Source of the DNA: Perkinsus olseni
Lineage: Eukaryota > Perkinsozoa > Perkinsida
DNA: 64,000 bases
NCBI GenBank assembly: GCA_013115125.1
Contig: JABANN010000118.1
Coordinates: 1 to 64,000 of the forward strand
Direction of reading: 5' to 3'
The translations under genes and the position numbers were made by a program. The notes under the pieces were generated by a model. That model was given only the letters and a program-made list of their open reading frames with translations. It ran no database searches and was not told the DNA's origin. The first letter of the stretch is position 1. Every line of letters starts with the position of its first letter. Shown in pieces: positions 1 to 11,869 of the stretch.

Positions 1-288
1 GTCGAGTTCTAAGGGTGGCGAGCTTCCTGCTGTCTCTAGTGAACGGTTTGGTCAAGCCGGGAACACTACACTTCGGAGTCCGAAGCCTAGACCCGTCCCC
101 AGCGTCTGTCATTCACAGTGAGCTCTCGTAGGAACTGCCTGTTACCGAGAGTCCACCTTCACCGAACCCGATGCCATTCGAGGACCCAATCGTTCACCCT
201 AGATGAGATGCCGAGCAGCACCGCGACTGCCACAGCGCGGCATATGATGTGCCGCACATGGTACCAGAGCAGATGCCATCACGATTAC

Positions 289-1424
289 CGATGCACAGTC
301 CAAGACTAGTTATCAGTTTCATCTCATCGAGAGTTCCCGTGAAGCTGTGGGCCACGCCGCCGAGTCGACGCCACTTGCCCTCGTTGTTCGTCAGTATGCG
401 ACCTGTAGAGACAAATCAGTGTTATCACCAAAATATGTAGCTAAAAGCATGCTCGCTTCCGTAGAAGTCGTATCGGATAAGCTCCGCCGGTCATACAGAA
501 ATCCTCTCCGGCTTCTCGCATGTGCAAGAACATAGGCAACTGGAACTCCTCAACAAGCTGTAACTGTAGCTCGAAGTATCTGAGCACGCTAGCACTCCAG
601 AGAAATATGCTATTCAATCGGATAACACTCGCTGCGAAGGAGACGATAGCGACGGCATCGTGGCAAGCCAGTGAATCAACGGCACTATCATAGTGCCACT
701 ATGAGGCATAGATAATACAAACCTAAGTTCGTGACCCCTGTCTGACAGAGATTTTAACCTATTTCCTACTTGAGCTGGGTCTTGTAGTCGCAAAACTCCG
801 TTCTCTCCTTATCCAGCCCGATCTCGCCAATCGCTGCCACCCGGTCTGGATTCGCTGCTATTAAATCACGAAGAGCGTCAAGATGTGCTTCGGCCGTGGT
901 GCCCTCATTTTCGAATTCTCCCACCCTCGTAGGGTGGACTCCGACCGTGCAGAATCTGCCCACATGCTGGACATCCGACTCCGCCGGAACACGAATAGGT
1001 ATGTCGATTATTTCAACTCACAGCTTGCCTCCCTCAGGGTCCAGTTTCTTGCACAGCTCAACAGCTTCTATGGAGTCGCTTAGGCTCCCACCACAAACCA
1101 ACAGCTTCGTGCACCCTCCTCGGAATGCTCTCTCAACCTGAGCTTTTGAAGCGTTACCTTCCATCCGCCCCGACGGGGCGGATATACTATAGTCCGGGAC
1201 AACTATAGTCCTAACGGCGTTACAACTATAGTCGTGATTCACCCGCGTACCACGGCCTCATAGTCCGCTTCATGCTTCTGGCTGCCACCGTGATAAACAC
1301 CCTTGAACATTCCATCCGTCAGGTTAACAGCGATGTCAATATATCGCCGAGACCCTCTGGGGGTTGCCATGGACGTCAAAGACCTCACACCACCTGCCAC
1401 GGCAACCGAGGACATGCAAAACAA
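289..1424 (-). CDS. TatD-family metal-dependent deoxyribonuclease (TATDN1-like), 3' end not found, multi-exon
   Basis: TatD hydrolases are metal-dependent (3'-5') nucleases with a TIM-barrel fold. Five exons on the minus strand join in frame. Exon 1 holds YIDIAVNLTDGMFKGVYHGG and ends in YEAV. Exon 2 gives VERAFRGGCTKLLVCGGSL. Exon 3 gives FCTVGVHPTRVGEFE and AAIGEIGLD, the conserved metal-ligand Glu region. Exon 4 gives YFELQLQLVEEFQLPMFLHM. Exon 5 (402 down to 289) gives GGVAHSFTGTLDEM and LCIG. The exon that should follow, with the ETDAP motif, was not found and probably lies off the left edge. The likely start is the Met at 1370 (MATPRGSRR). Introns are near 1138-1250, 961-1021, 581-769 and 403-496. 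The first carries a large palindrome and three ACTATAGT copies. I am sure of the family; the role in this organism is unknown. Confidence 0.85.
1138..1250 (-). repeat. TatD intron 1 with perfect 10+1+10 palindrome
   Basis: This 113-bp intron is set by joining YEAV to VERAFRGG in frame (GTACGC...GCTCAG on the minus strand). It contains a perfect palindrome at 1163-1183 (ATCCGCCCCG, one A, CGGGGCGGAT) and three spaced copies of ACTATAGT between about 1184 and 1235. It is about twice as long as the typical intron in this window. Confidence 0.8.
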
Positions 1425-1549
1425 ACTACATCGTTTCTTTAACGCTTCTTCTCTATCGTACGAGAAATGGAGAGCCTTCCGTCTTTTAATCGTTCCACTT
1501 GGCGCAACAACAGATCATCCAGGGAATACAAGTCATGCCATCACAGCTC

Positions 1550-2600
1550 CTGCAGCCACCTCCCCTTATCTATCAGGCCATCACCAAGCCTGTTAGCCCG
1601 ACCTAGCTCGAGCCACCCCAGGTAGAAGTGAATATCTTCCTTGCGCAGTAAAAGACTCTCTTCGCTTGAAGCCCTTCGGGCGAGCCCCGACGGGTCCCCC
1701 GCCGGAGGTCCCCGGGGATCCTGCGATCTTGCGACGCTCGAATTTCCTCCACTGCTTTCTCTACCACCTGCTGAGTAGCTTGCGGCCCTCAACAAGCGGC
1801 CGACACCCTCCAACGGTAAGTAATCCTCTGCCGGTCCTGGTAGGGAACGTATCCTCTCCCAGTCTCACGGGCTCCGAGACATACTACCATCGTACGAAGC
1901 ATGGTGGATAGAGTCTCTCACCAGCACCCTTAGTGCCTCGGGAGCCAACAGTCGCGCTGCAGAATCCACCACGTGTGCTACACCCGAGTCTGCCTAAACA
2001 CGATCAACTGAGCGCGGCGCCATTGTACTAGCGGCCGTAACCGTGCTGGTATCGGATGACTTCCCCCTCACCCAAAAGGGAGCACCCATATTACATCGGC
2101 CGTACCTCTTGGCAGCCTTATCCTACTGCTATTGGCAGCTCCACCACCTCTACCGGTACACAGGTTTGGGATGCTGATCCAGCTACCACTGCGATGGGCG
2201 AGAACCAATAGCCTCCGCAGGGCACTCAGATCATTATCGTCAGGATACCATGACATGGCGATTCTTCAACTACTTGGAAAACGCGAATCCTGCTTCTCTT
2301 CCTCCTACTCAGTCCGCGGCTATTAGCAGGCGGCTAATCAGCTAAGCAAGCTATTCAATCTCTAAGTGGCCGCTCGCCATTCAGCCGCACATGGCGGGCA
2401 CTTATTCCTGCCCAACTGTTGCTGACTTTCCTATACGGCTGATACCACACCTAACAAAACACACACGTCTGCACGAAACGCCTCCGTTAAAGCACACAAG
2501 GAGTAAGGGCCTCCAAGCGAGACCCTTGTCATTGAGTGGGAAGATATTCAACCGCAGGTATAATAATGAGGTCCTGGCTTTCTAACCGGGGTGCGCCCTT
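1550..2600 (-). other. Unassigned stretch with exon-like pieces on the minus strand
   Basis: No family is recognised between TatD and sulfite oxidase. A piece near 1880-1995 reads SGVAHVVDSAARLLAPEALR on the minus strand. A second at about 1545-1660 reads LLLRKEDIHFYLGWLELGRA and ends in a stop. They look like exons of one minus-strand gene whose introns I could not fix. The segment 1690-1725 is a very GC-rich set of short inverted repeats (around CCCCGGGG). From 2260 to 2600 I see nothing definite. Confidence 0.3.
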
Positions 2601-2605
2601 TTTCC

Positions 2606-4850
2606 TTAGTGCGCGTTGCGGGCGAGTTTAACCCTGACTCTGTGCCATGAATTGTTGACCAACCCTCGGACGTTCCAAATAGTTACCGGCCTTTCTGGTT
2701 GAGTATTATTGGCATCATCGATGGCTCGGACAATTATCTGACAAGAATCTTTGCTGTACGCACGGGAAGATACGCTGTGGCCCGACCTCAACCTCCTGCG
2801 TCTCCTCAGGTGGCCCTACATCGATGAGAGATGACTCAGGCCCGCCTGGCGGTATCGATACCACTGCCGACCAAAGTACCCACGACCAAGCGCGGCCGAA
2901 ACTGCGAGAAAAAATACCGCTCGTTGGGATAGAGCCCGGGGCCTTTTCCGCCTTACTCCCCTCTTCCTTCTGGATTTTCCTCCATCATCGCCGGACTCCA
3001 GTTTCTGCCTCCGTCGACAGAGACATCAACCGCTTTCACCCGACGACCACCGCCAGAGTAAGCGTAGCTACGAGGAGGGCAAACTACTCCTACCAGGCTT
3101 CGAACCCGAGACCTTACCCTTTGCATACAAACTCATTCTGCTCATCCAACGACACAGTCGCTCCTTCCACCGGATGGCAGATTGCGCTGGTCACCGGCAT
3201 AACTTGCAGGGCATCAGCATCTTCCGCACCGTCCTCGTTATGTTCCTACCAACCTTGCTTCCGCGCGCCACGAAATTAAACCGCACAGACACTGCCCACT
3301 TGTAAAAATTTATAATCGCTCTTTTGCCAAAATGAGGGACTTTCTTCCCTCTCCAAACACACTCTTGACAACCACTTGACATTCCTGAGGATATCTTCTT
3401 CCCACCCAGGTTCGATCCCCGGCAAGGGTACCTAGCTCCGGCCAATCCCGGTGCCACAACTCTAACAGGCCAGCCATGATCGACTGGCAGGGGCTCTCCG
3501 TTCATCTCAAGCGCTAGTATAACATCGCCGTTCTGACTCAATGCCTACAGCAGATCCGGTCAGGGCCGATACACTCGTAGTGACCTACCTTGGCTGCCGG
3601 TACGCTAGCGCCGTAGTTCTGCTGACCATCGCCATCTCTACCCCAGAATTGAACATGACCTTCAGAGGCCAGCTCTTCGGGTATCCTCTCATCGCCATAG
3701 ACATACTGCAGTACTTCACTCAAGCGGGGTCCCGTCCACGTGGCACTGGATATGGCACCCAGTGTCCAGTTCAGACCTGTGAGCAATCCGTGAGCATCTC
3801 ACACAATGCTAGTTCACTCACCTTTCACTGGTGGTTTTCCCTCGAGCCTTCGGTTGAACTCAGACCTCCGATTGCCCGCGCATTGAATGACGGCACTGAC
3901 GGTCCGCTGGGGGAACTTCTCTCTCAACTCATCAACGGTGAGCTCAACAGGCTCCTTCAGGCCCACACCTTCGAACCGCACCACGGGCTCTTCGGGAGGA
4001 GGAGGGACAGGAAAATGATTTCGAACGAAGAAGAGCTCGTTGGGGGTCTCGAATGAATCCACGAGGAGCTCGAGGGGCGCTTCGGCGTTGCATGGCTGCT
4101 GCGATCGGAACTGCAAGGCCTGTAAGAACCACCTGGCCGGCTCGGCGAATGGTCGGTGACGTCTTACGGGATGGCGATGATCTGGCTCAAACCGAAAAGG
4201 GTCATCGTCGCTCTTCTGAGACTGACTACTGGCTCGGGCGAAATCTTCAGGATCGAGATTGCCTAGGATCAGGCTAAGATACCATCCCCTCAGCTGAGGC
4301 TTCATCCACCTATCCTCATTGCTTCGAGCATATGGCTAATCTCTGGAAGTTGCAAATGCTGACGATAGAGTCGCCAAAAGTCGTCCACCGCCCCTCCTGA
4401 ACAACAGCAGAAATCGCAAGGCAAAGCGGACGGCTCATCGGCGACCTGCTGCCATTAGAATTTTCTCCTTCCCTCCGGGGTGCTCCTTGACGAAGCCCGT
4501 GATATCGTATACGCCCTCCTTGAAGGTCACCCAAACGCTCAGCCCCTCTTTGTTGTGCTCCGCCACCTAACCAGTCACCATCCGACGCCACACGCAGCCC
4601 ACGCCCCCCACCTCCGAGGCCTTGTAGGTCCTCAAGCCTTTAACAGGTTGACCGAAATTCGGATGGAACTTCTTCTCGTCATCAATGGTTGCCTCTTCGC
4701 AACGCGAGTGGCCTGAGCGCTGCGAATCGCAGTACAACAGGGCGGCGGAGGCGGCCGCTGCAAAGACTAACGCTGCTGACGTGCGGCGGTAAGATCCACC
4801 TGACGGAGCAGCGGTTGCAAATGTGGATCCAAGCTGGACCCTATACCATC
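2606..4850 (-). CDS. SUOX: Sulfite oxidase (cytochrome b5 + Moco domain + dimerisation domain)
   Basis: Sulfite oxidase turns sulfite into sulfate in the mitochondrial intermembrane space and passes electrons to cytochrome c. In transcript order the exons give: a short hydrophobic anchor ([15 protein letters not shown]); a cytochrome b5 domain with [21 protein letters not shown] and the second haem-His region FWRLYRQH; a linker NLDPEDF; the Moco domain with [10 protein letters not shown] and QCAGNRR, whose Cys is the expected Mo ligand; [44 protein letters not shown]; and the dimerisation domain with [26 protein letters not shown] and [15 protein letters not shown]. The stop is at 2606-2608. 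The first codon is uncertain: the frame runs back to about 4850 without a clear Met, so a small 5' exon may be missing. Two introns (3068-3117 and 3385-3431) carry tRNA T-arm sequences and another contains the AATTTCGTGGCGCG motif. The domain set is complete, so the enzyme is probably functional. Confidence 0.93.
3068..3117 (-). repeat. Intron carrying a tRNA T-arm/B-box (sense orientation)
   Basis: A 50-bp intron of the sulfite oxidase gene. Its limits are fixed by joining VCKG to YAYSGGG in frame. On the transcribed strand it opens with GTAAGGTCTCGGGTTCGAAG and continues CCTGG, so a T-stem, TTCGAAG loop and partner strand start almost at the 5' splice site. Confidence 0.85.
3263..3277 (-). 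repeat. Copy of AATTTCGTGGCGCG intron motif
   Basis: The minus strand reads AATTTCGTGGCGCGC. It lies between the sulfite oxidase exon ending DYKFLQ and the one beginning near [11 protein letters not shown], so it is within an intron whose exact ends I cannot set. Confidence 0.7.
3385..3431 (-). repeat. Intron carrying a tRNA T-arm/B-box (reverse orientation)
   Basis: A 47-bp intron in the sulfite oxidase gene, fixed by joining GLAGA-R to NVKWLSRV (split Arg codon). The plus strand, antisense to the gene, reads CCCAGGTTCGATCCCCGG, a T-arm, so the element is reversed relative to the neighbouring intron at 3068. Confidence 0.85.
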
Positions 4851-4859
4851 ACTCAGTTC

Positions 4860-5373
4860 AGCGTACGGCATGCCATCAATGATGCCGACGCCTAAGGTGC
4901 AACAAGACGGCGGCTGCTTGGAGATAGTCGAGATGGCCCGACAGATGGCCGGACGGACGAAGCCTGACCATCGGTTCATGTGACGAGAGGACAACAAAAA
5001 CTGACGAGTGTCAAACAGTTGCGGCCAGATGCCCTCGAGCGACCCCAGGGACGGTGCTCCTCCAGCCCGGAGGGTACCACCGTTGGCAGAACGGTGGTAG
5101 AGAACCCTCAAGACATTGGCTATTGTCTACACCGTGGGACAACCTTCCCCTAAATCAGAAGACTGAGAGATAGTAGTTCAGACTGATACGTAGTTCCAAT
5201 GCTAACTCAAGGGCGTCATTGACTACCGAGTCGATGAGGTGGCCGTGCATGGGAGCAGAAACGCGACCAACACCACGTCCGAGAGGGAGTTGCTAGAAAC
5301 GATCACAACAGTGGCAGTAAAGCGGAGGATAACACTCCGGTACAGGAACAACGCGAGACGAGTTCTCCTTCAA
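4860..5373. other. Intergenic spacer, nothing recognised
   Basis: About 510 bp between the 5' end of sulfite oxidase and the stop of the PLP-homeostasis gene. Frames are open on the minus strand but no conserved sequence is seen. The sulfite oxidase promoter and 5' untranslated region should be here. Confidence 0.5.
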
Positions 5374-6796
<1,423 letters not shown>

Positions 6797-7077
6797 TCAA
6801 CGACGGAAAAGGGCCCAGTCAGACTGTCATCGATGTACATTGATCCGAATCCGTATAGATTGGTTGCGGAATATCCTCAATAACGATCACAACCCTTGAA
6901 TCGAAAATATATCGAGAGCGTACCGCGGCACTGCACTCACGACAACAACATCATGCAGTCCGGCCGAGGCCGACAGACCTCTCCTGCCTACAGGAAAAAA
7001 CTGACGGGATACTATCGTGGAAGGACTGCCCGTCAAGAACCAGACACTAGTAGCGGGTAAGAAGTAGAAACTCATGA

Positions 7078-9519
7078 TCAGACAGCAAAATCATTGAAAC
7101 TCTCAGCCACTTGATGGCCCTCCTCCACCAGCCGTACACAATCCACCGCAGAGTTGCCCTCCCGAACGACCACAGCTGTTCGACCTGATAAGGGCAGCCA
7201 ATCTGACCACGCGCCACGAAATTCCATCATCTCACAGCCGACTGCCTTGGCTGCTCTGGCCTCCCCCGGAATGTCCGTGAAGAAAATGATATCTCTCGGA
7301 GCAGCTCCGAGCGACAGAGCGATCTGCTGGTAGGCCTCGGGGGTCTGCTTGCTGTGGCCTCCCACCGAGGTCGGGTCGAAGTAACAAGATATTAACCTGC
7401 AGGAAACCTAGCGAAATCCTCGGTACCATCCGCGTCTTACCGGGTCATATCCATGCAGGGCGTCTGCTCATCATAGCAGTACTTGTAGATAAGCTTTTGC
7501 GCCTCTCTACTTCCACTACTAAAAATCGCTATCCTCGCGCCCCTCGACTGCCACTCTTCCCAGCATGGCCGCACATCCGAGAACATCGGAGCTCGCAGCG
7601 CGCTTGTCTCGTAAGATTCCCTCCAGATAAGCCCTTGTGCTGTTTTCAGAGCTGGCTCTTTCCTATCAGCAGCAATCCACGCCTTCATCTCTGCAGCCAC
7701 CTCCTCGGATGGCTTTCCCTGCAGTTCTGCCGGCAGCAGCTTTCTCACCTACACCTCACCTGATCCTCTGACGGAGTGCCATCACCCTACCCGAGCTCCC
7801 TCCTTGTCATTCCAGTGGGAAGCAAGCCAGGAATCTATCTTGTCCCTTGCTAGGGGGAAAAGTTTGTCCTTGACAAAAGTGATGGGAGTGGTAGTACCCT
7901 CGACATCAAAGAGCAACTGAGAGATAACCGCCTGGGGCCACGGCGAAGGGGCTGTTTTCACTACAACTAGACCGACGAGGTCTCCTCTGCATATCCTCGG
8001 AATCTTCGCGGGGCGCACCAGCTTCGCCTCTTCCACTGCGTAGTGAGCTGCAGGAGGGCCAACGCAACACAAGAGCGAATCTCATCTTCCCAAACGCACA
8101 GACTAATGTCTTCACTGTAATTTCATATCAACACCGAGCTCGAGAAAAGGACCCCCTTTCTCAAGAGAAAGTTGAAGCACGCCGGCAGACGACCCCGATC
8201 CTACCGAGCCAAGTGAGACATTCCAAATGCCTCTGCGCCTCCACCCAAGACTTTCCCCACACATACAGGCCATGGTTGTCGACCAAGACTGCCGGTGGTG
8301 ATCCTCGGGTATCATCCAACACCCTGCCGAGCTCCGGGCAGAGGTCCTTCTCATGAGGTGTATTACGGATGATAGGCACCAACAAAGGCTGGCTTGTATC
8401 TGAGAGGCGAGACAGGCACTCCGTTCCCACTGCAATCGTGCACTCGGTTGCTGGCAATAGACTCTAAACTGCTCCCATCTCTTCCGTCTCACGCCCGTTT
8501 ATCACTATCTATAACACACAATCACGCTGTACATAGACTAGCCCTGGGATACTCCTCCACAAACTGCAGTATGAGCGCTGAAAATCCACTGAGTAGAGAC
8601 TCCACTCCGGGAGGTTCCGGCTTGCGAGCCTGGAGCTCTGAAAACTGTATAAGAGAATACAAATTTTTGTGTACCTCTGAAGCCTTGTGCTGTACTATCT
8701 CCTCGACCACACGCCAATAATGATCGTCCTCACAACCTCCGATCCACACCCTCCGTCTCCTTGCTCTCTACTACCCACAATGAATGGCTCTCTAAGACTC
8801 GCGGATTTCAGTGACTGTTCTTGTGCTAGTACGCTTCCCATTCTGCGAGCGATGAGGTGACTTACTGCCGTAACCGCGAATTCCCTTGAGCATTTCCTGG
8901 TCCTCCGGCGCCCTCCACTTGAGTAGGGGTGAAGCATTCGCCGAAAGTCGCCTTTCCTCGATATTGGCCGCCAAAGCCAGCGCTTCATGATGGGAGTGTA
9001 GCACGCACGTGCATTCACTCATACCAACTTTTTCGTAAATCATCTTGACAACCTCCCAAGAGTCTGTAAGCTTCCGAGGAATTTCGTCGTTTCTTGGTGG
9101 CTCCAAAACCTCGCCACTAGAAACGCACACCTGAAGGAGCCCGAATGCTCACTAACCGCGCGGTAGCTAGGGAGGGTCGCTCAGCACAAGAAAATTCGAG
9201 TGACTGCCGATCGCTGCTTGGCAGTGAATCGAACGCATATTCGGCTAGCATTGAGGGGCAGAAAGCCCAGTTCGCTCCTACCGTGCGAGGTGACTAAGAA
9301 GTCTCGGGAACTGCTCGATGCGACGATTATAGATCTCACCAGGAATAGATCTCTGCGGCCAGTGAGCTCTGCCTTGAGGTACCCGCTGGGGGTAACGAGC
9401 GCCAGATCGCCGAATCTCATGGAAGCACAGCCCGACGTCCCCTTCATATGACCGCTGGCCTCGAGATGCCGACATATCTTGGCGAGCCGATCACCGGCCA
9501 AGTCTACCTCCCTGGACAT
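7078..9519 (-). CDS. Bifunctional methylthioribulose-1-phosphate dehydratase / enolase-phosphatase E1
   Basis: The methionine-salvage steps MtnB and MtnC are fused in one protein, as in plant DEP1. The N-terminal aldolase-class-II part has LAKICRHLEASGHMKGTSG, LVTPSGYLKAEL, the metal-site VLHSHHEALALA, QEMLKGIRGYG, LLVPIIRNTPHEKDL and the last metal His in VLVDNHGLYVWG. The C-terminal HAD part has LLFDVEGTTTPITFV (the DxEGTT nucleophile motif), TAQGLIWRESY, IAIFSSGSREAQKLIY, and then GGHSKQTPEAYQQIALSLG, DIIFFTDIPGEARAAKAVG and AVVVREGNS. The start is the Met at 9517-9519 (MSREVDLAGD) and the stop is at 7078-7080. An in-frame 51-bp intron at 7185-7235 holds the AATTTCGTGGCGCG motif. All active-site motifs I can judge are present. 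Confidence 0.92.
7185..7235 (-). repeat. Intron with AATTTCGTGGCGCG motif (length divisible by 3)
   Basis: Removing 51 bases (GTGAGATG...TTATCAG) turns the odd reading GCEMMEFRGAW...RTAVVV into the family-like AVGCRTAVVVREG. The motif AATTTCGTGGCGCG begins 12 bases after the 5' splice site. Because the intron is a multiple of three with no stop, automatic annotation may read it as protein. Confidence 0.88.
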
Positions 9520-11869
9520 CGGAAGTAAGCTTGGAAGTATCAAGCGAGTCCGACTATTAATGCACTGTAACGAAAGTACTAAGCGATTGCCTGGCGAAAA
9601 GAACTTCGTGAGGATTGCAATCTGCATATCTTCGACTCCCTGCTGAGCACCACAGGTCTCCCACGTGAACCAGCCATCAACTCAGCATGGCGTTGAGTAT
9701 GCAAATGGTGTAACACCACTCGTCCTGTTTTGCGCGGCTTCTCTTCATTACCTGGGTTGGGCGAGGCCACTACTGCTGCCGTTAGCCCTACCACGCAAGG
9801 CTTGTTACGACTCCTCACCTGAGCGGAAAGGGGAGAGAGATGGCGAAACCCGATGGTACTATGTGAACTGAACGTCTCCAGCTCTAAAACTCCTGGAACT
9901 TGTGCCCAGTAGGCACCTGACTTTTACCAACGAGAGTGCCACAAATCTCTACGGTAAAGTTTCGGTAAGGGCCTTCCCAGTCCCTTAATGCAACACCTAC
10001 AATGATCGTTGGCTCAACGACGTTGAGCAATCGTCTTCAGAATCACCGTAACATCACCGTTGATTCATCAACCCCCGGCAGGGGTCCCCTGCGGTGAACA
10101 ATCCCACCCGGCAATATGGCAATTGAGCGGCCTACGCGCGCTCATCACATGGCCTTTGGGCCTATCACTCAGTCGACGATGCAGTAGTAGTACTAGTCGG
10201 ACCAGCCCGACTACTAGTCTTCTTGTACGGACCAGTCAGCTTACCGGACTCAGTTGCCTCACTAGTTCGTCGCACCAGCTGCTTCCACTCAGACTGGGCT
10301 CACGTCATGTCGCCTCATAGCCAACATATCACTGATACGGGCACCGGTCTAGCAGGCCAATCTGATTACAGTCGGTATCTTCTGTCTTCGGAAGACGTGC
10401 AGCACGCCTAGGGCTTCTGCTGTCCATCTGAGCTCATCATCCCCGCTCAATTGTTCATAACCTCCTGCGCGCGCTCATCGTTCCAAGGTCGTGCAGGGAA
10501 TGATTAGCTTATCAGCATGGCCTTTGATGAAATTAAACACTCGACTAAAGTGAGCCGAGCATACATGCGTTGCAGGTGATCGCGTTCAGCTTCGAATCTC
10601 AGGTCCTGGTAGCCGCTCGACTTGTTTGGGACGCCCTTAGATTTAGCGGGATATTCCGACACCTTCATGGACCTGTAAAGCCGCGGGTATACAGCGGGTC
10701 GGTCTCAAAGCATGCCACCGTTTGCCGAGTTGAGACGGGGTCATGGTTCATGAGTAGAGCATCACAGCTGTGACGTTTCTCCACATTCCATTCGTCCACT
10801 TTCATTTTACCAGACTTCATCTTAGTGAGGCGAGTACGGCATTACAGAGTACCTTAGGTAGTCTAAAGGTAACTATCTCAGCGTGGAAGTCAACTTAGTA
10901 AAGTTACAGAGCTCGTTCGCAATTTGCGAATCGCAAACCTCTCGGGTTGGAGGTATAGCCGTCATGCCGACTGGCTCTCCGCACTGTCCGTACATTCACA
11001 CTGTGAATTTCACAGTGAGCGACTCACTAGGTTCATGAACCATGGCGCTTCCCAGAGAAGGGAGAACGCAAAACTGTACTGACACTACATACGAAGAGTT
11101 CGTTCTTATTGGAAATAAGAGTAGAATGAAGACAAGAGCAATGCGGAGAGAAAGGCCCTTAATGCTCTGTTGATACGCCTTCCCTTCACATAAGCCACGG
11201 AAAATTTCCGTCCGAAATTTCTAAACATGAATGAGAGATAATTCCTCAGTGTCACACTCTTTTCTTCGTGAGAAATTCTTCACCCGCCCAGAGAAGGAGA
11301 TGGACGTTCCGGCAGTATTTCAATGTTCTACGGTTTTGTGCGCTGTTCCCCAGCATACACAATTACCCTTCACGCCCTCATTGTCAGTGTAACCCTGATC
11401 CAGCATCCGCGAGTGGTATCCAAAGGAGAGATATCTGGCAGGCTGTCAAAGTGAACCTAAAAATGCGTCCAGTGCAACACAGTCAACGAAGTCTCGAGGC
11501 TAGGTGACCCACTGAGTGGGTCCCGTTCGCGGTGAGTGGGTGCCACTCATCGCGAACGGCAAGGAGGCAGTCTACGCTAGTTCAAACAGATTGATGGGAA
11601 GCCCATTTGTCGACGCACATTCTATAAGTGATACGCTGACCATCCCATCCAGCCGCACCTACCAAATCTTCAATTTCTTGCTTCCACTTGCATTTCCTCC
11701 ACAGCCTGCCCATGAACCCCACCTGCCAACTCAGCAGCCTTCAGTATCGGTAAAGGAAACGTACGTCAGCCATCGTGGAGGATAGACTCCACGACAGCAA
11801 AGTGAGGAACAATAAACAACCGCTACAGCTGCGACGCCGTGACGCGGACTGGTGATGACGTGGGATGGA
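9520..11869. other. 2.3-kb gene-free spacer rich in small palindromes
   Basis: No conserved coding sequence is seen on either strand between mtnBC and UTP14; frames are short. The stretch holds a cluster of perfect odd palindromes at 10012-10028, 10078-10092, 10916-10930, 10999-11017, 11197-11211, 11506-11522 and the longer hairpin 11523-11559. A looser inverted repeat around ACTAGT lies at about 10185-10222. Confidence 0.7.
11506..11559. repeat. Two abutting hairpins
   Basis: At 11506-11522 GACCCACT and AGTGGGTC flank one G. Directly after, 11523-11559 has 17-base arms (CCGTTCGCGGTGAGTGG against CCACTCATCGCGAACGG, one G-T mismatch) around GTG. The inner part of the left arm reads GGTGAGT, a 5' splice-site-like string. 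Confidence 0.85.

Noticed and set aside
4480-4716. Plus-strand frame over sulfite oxidase
   Set aside because: It is the complement of the cytochrome b5 exon, which carries the HPGG haem motif on the minus strand.
9078-9092. AATTTCGTCG as another copy of the intron motif
   Set aside because: Only the first eight bases match and the minus strand encodes the MtnB sequence NDEIPRKL here.
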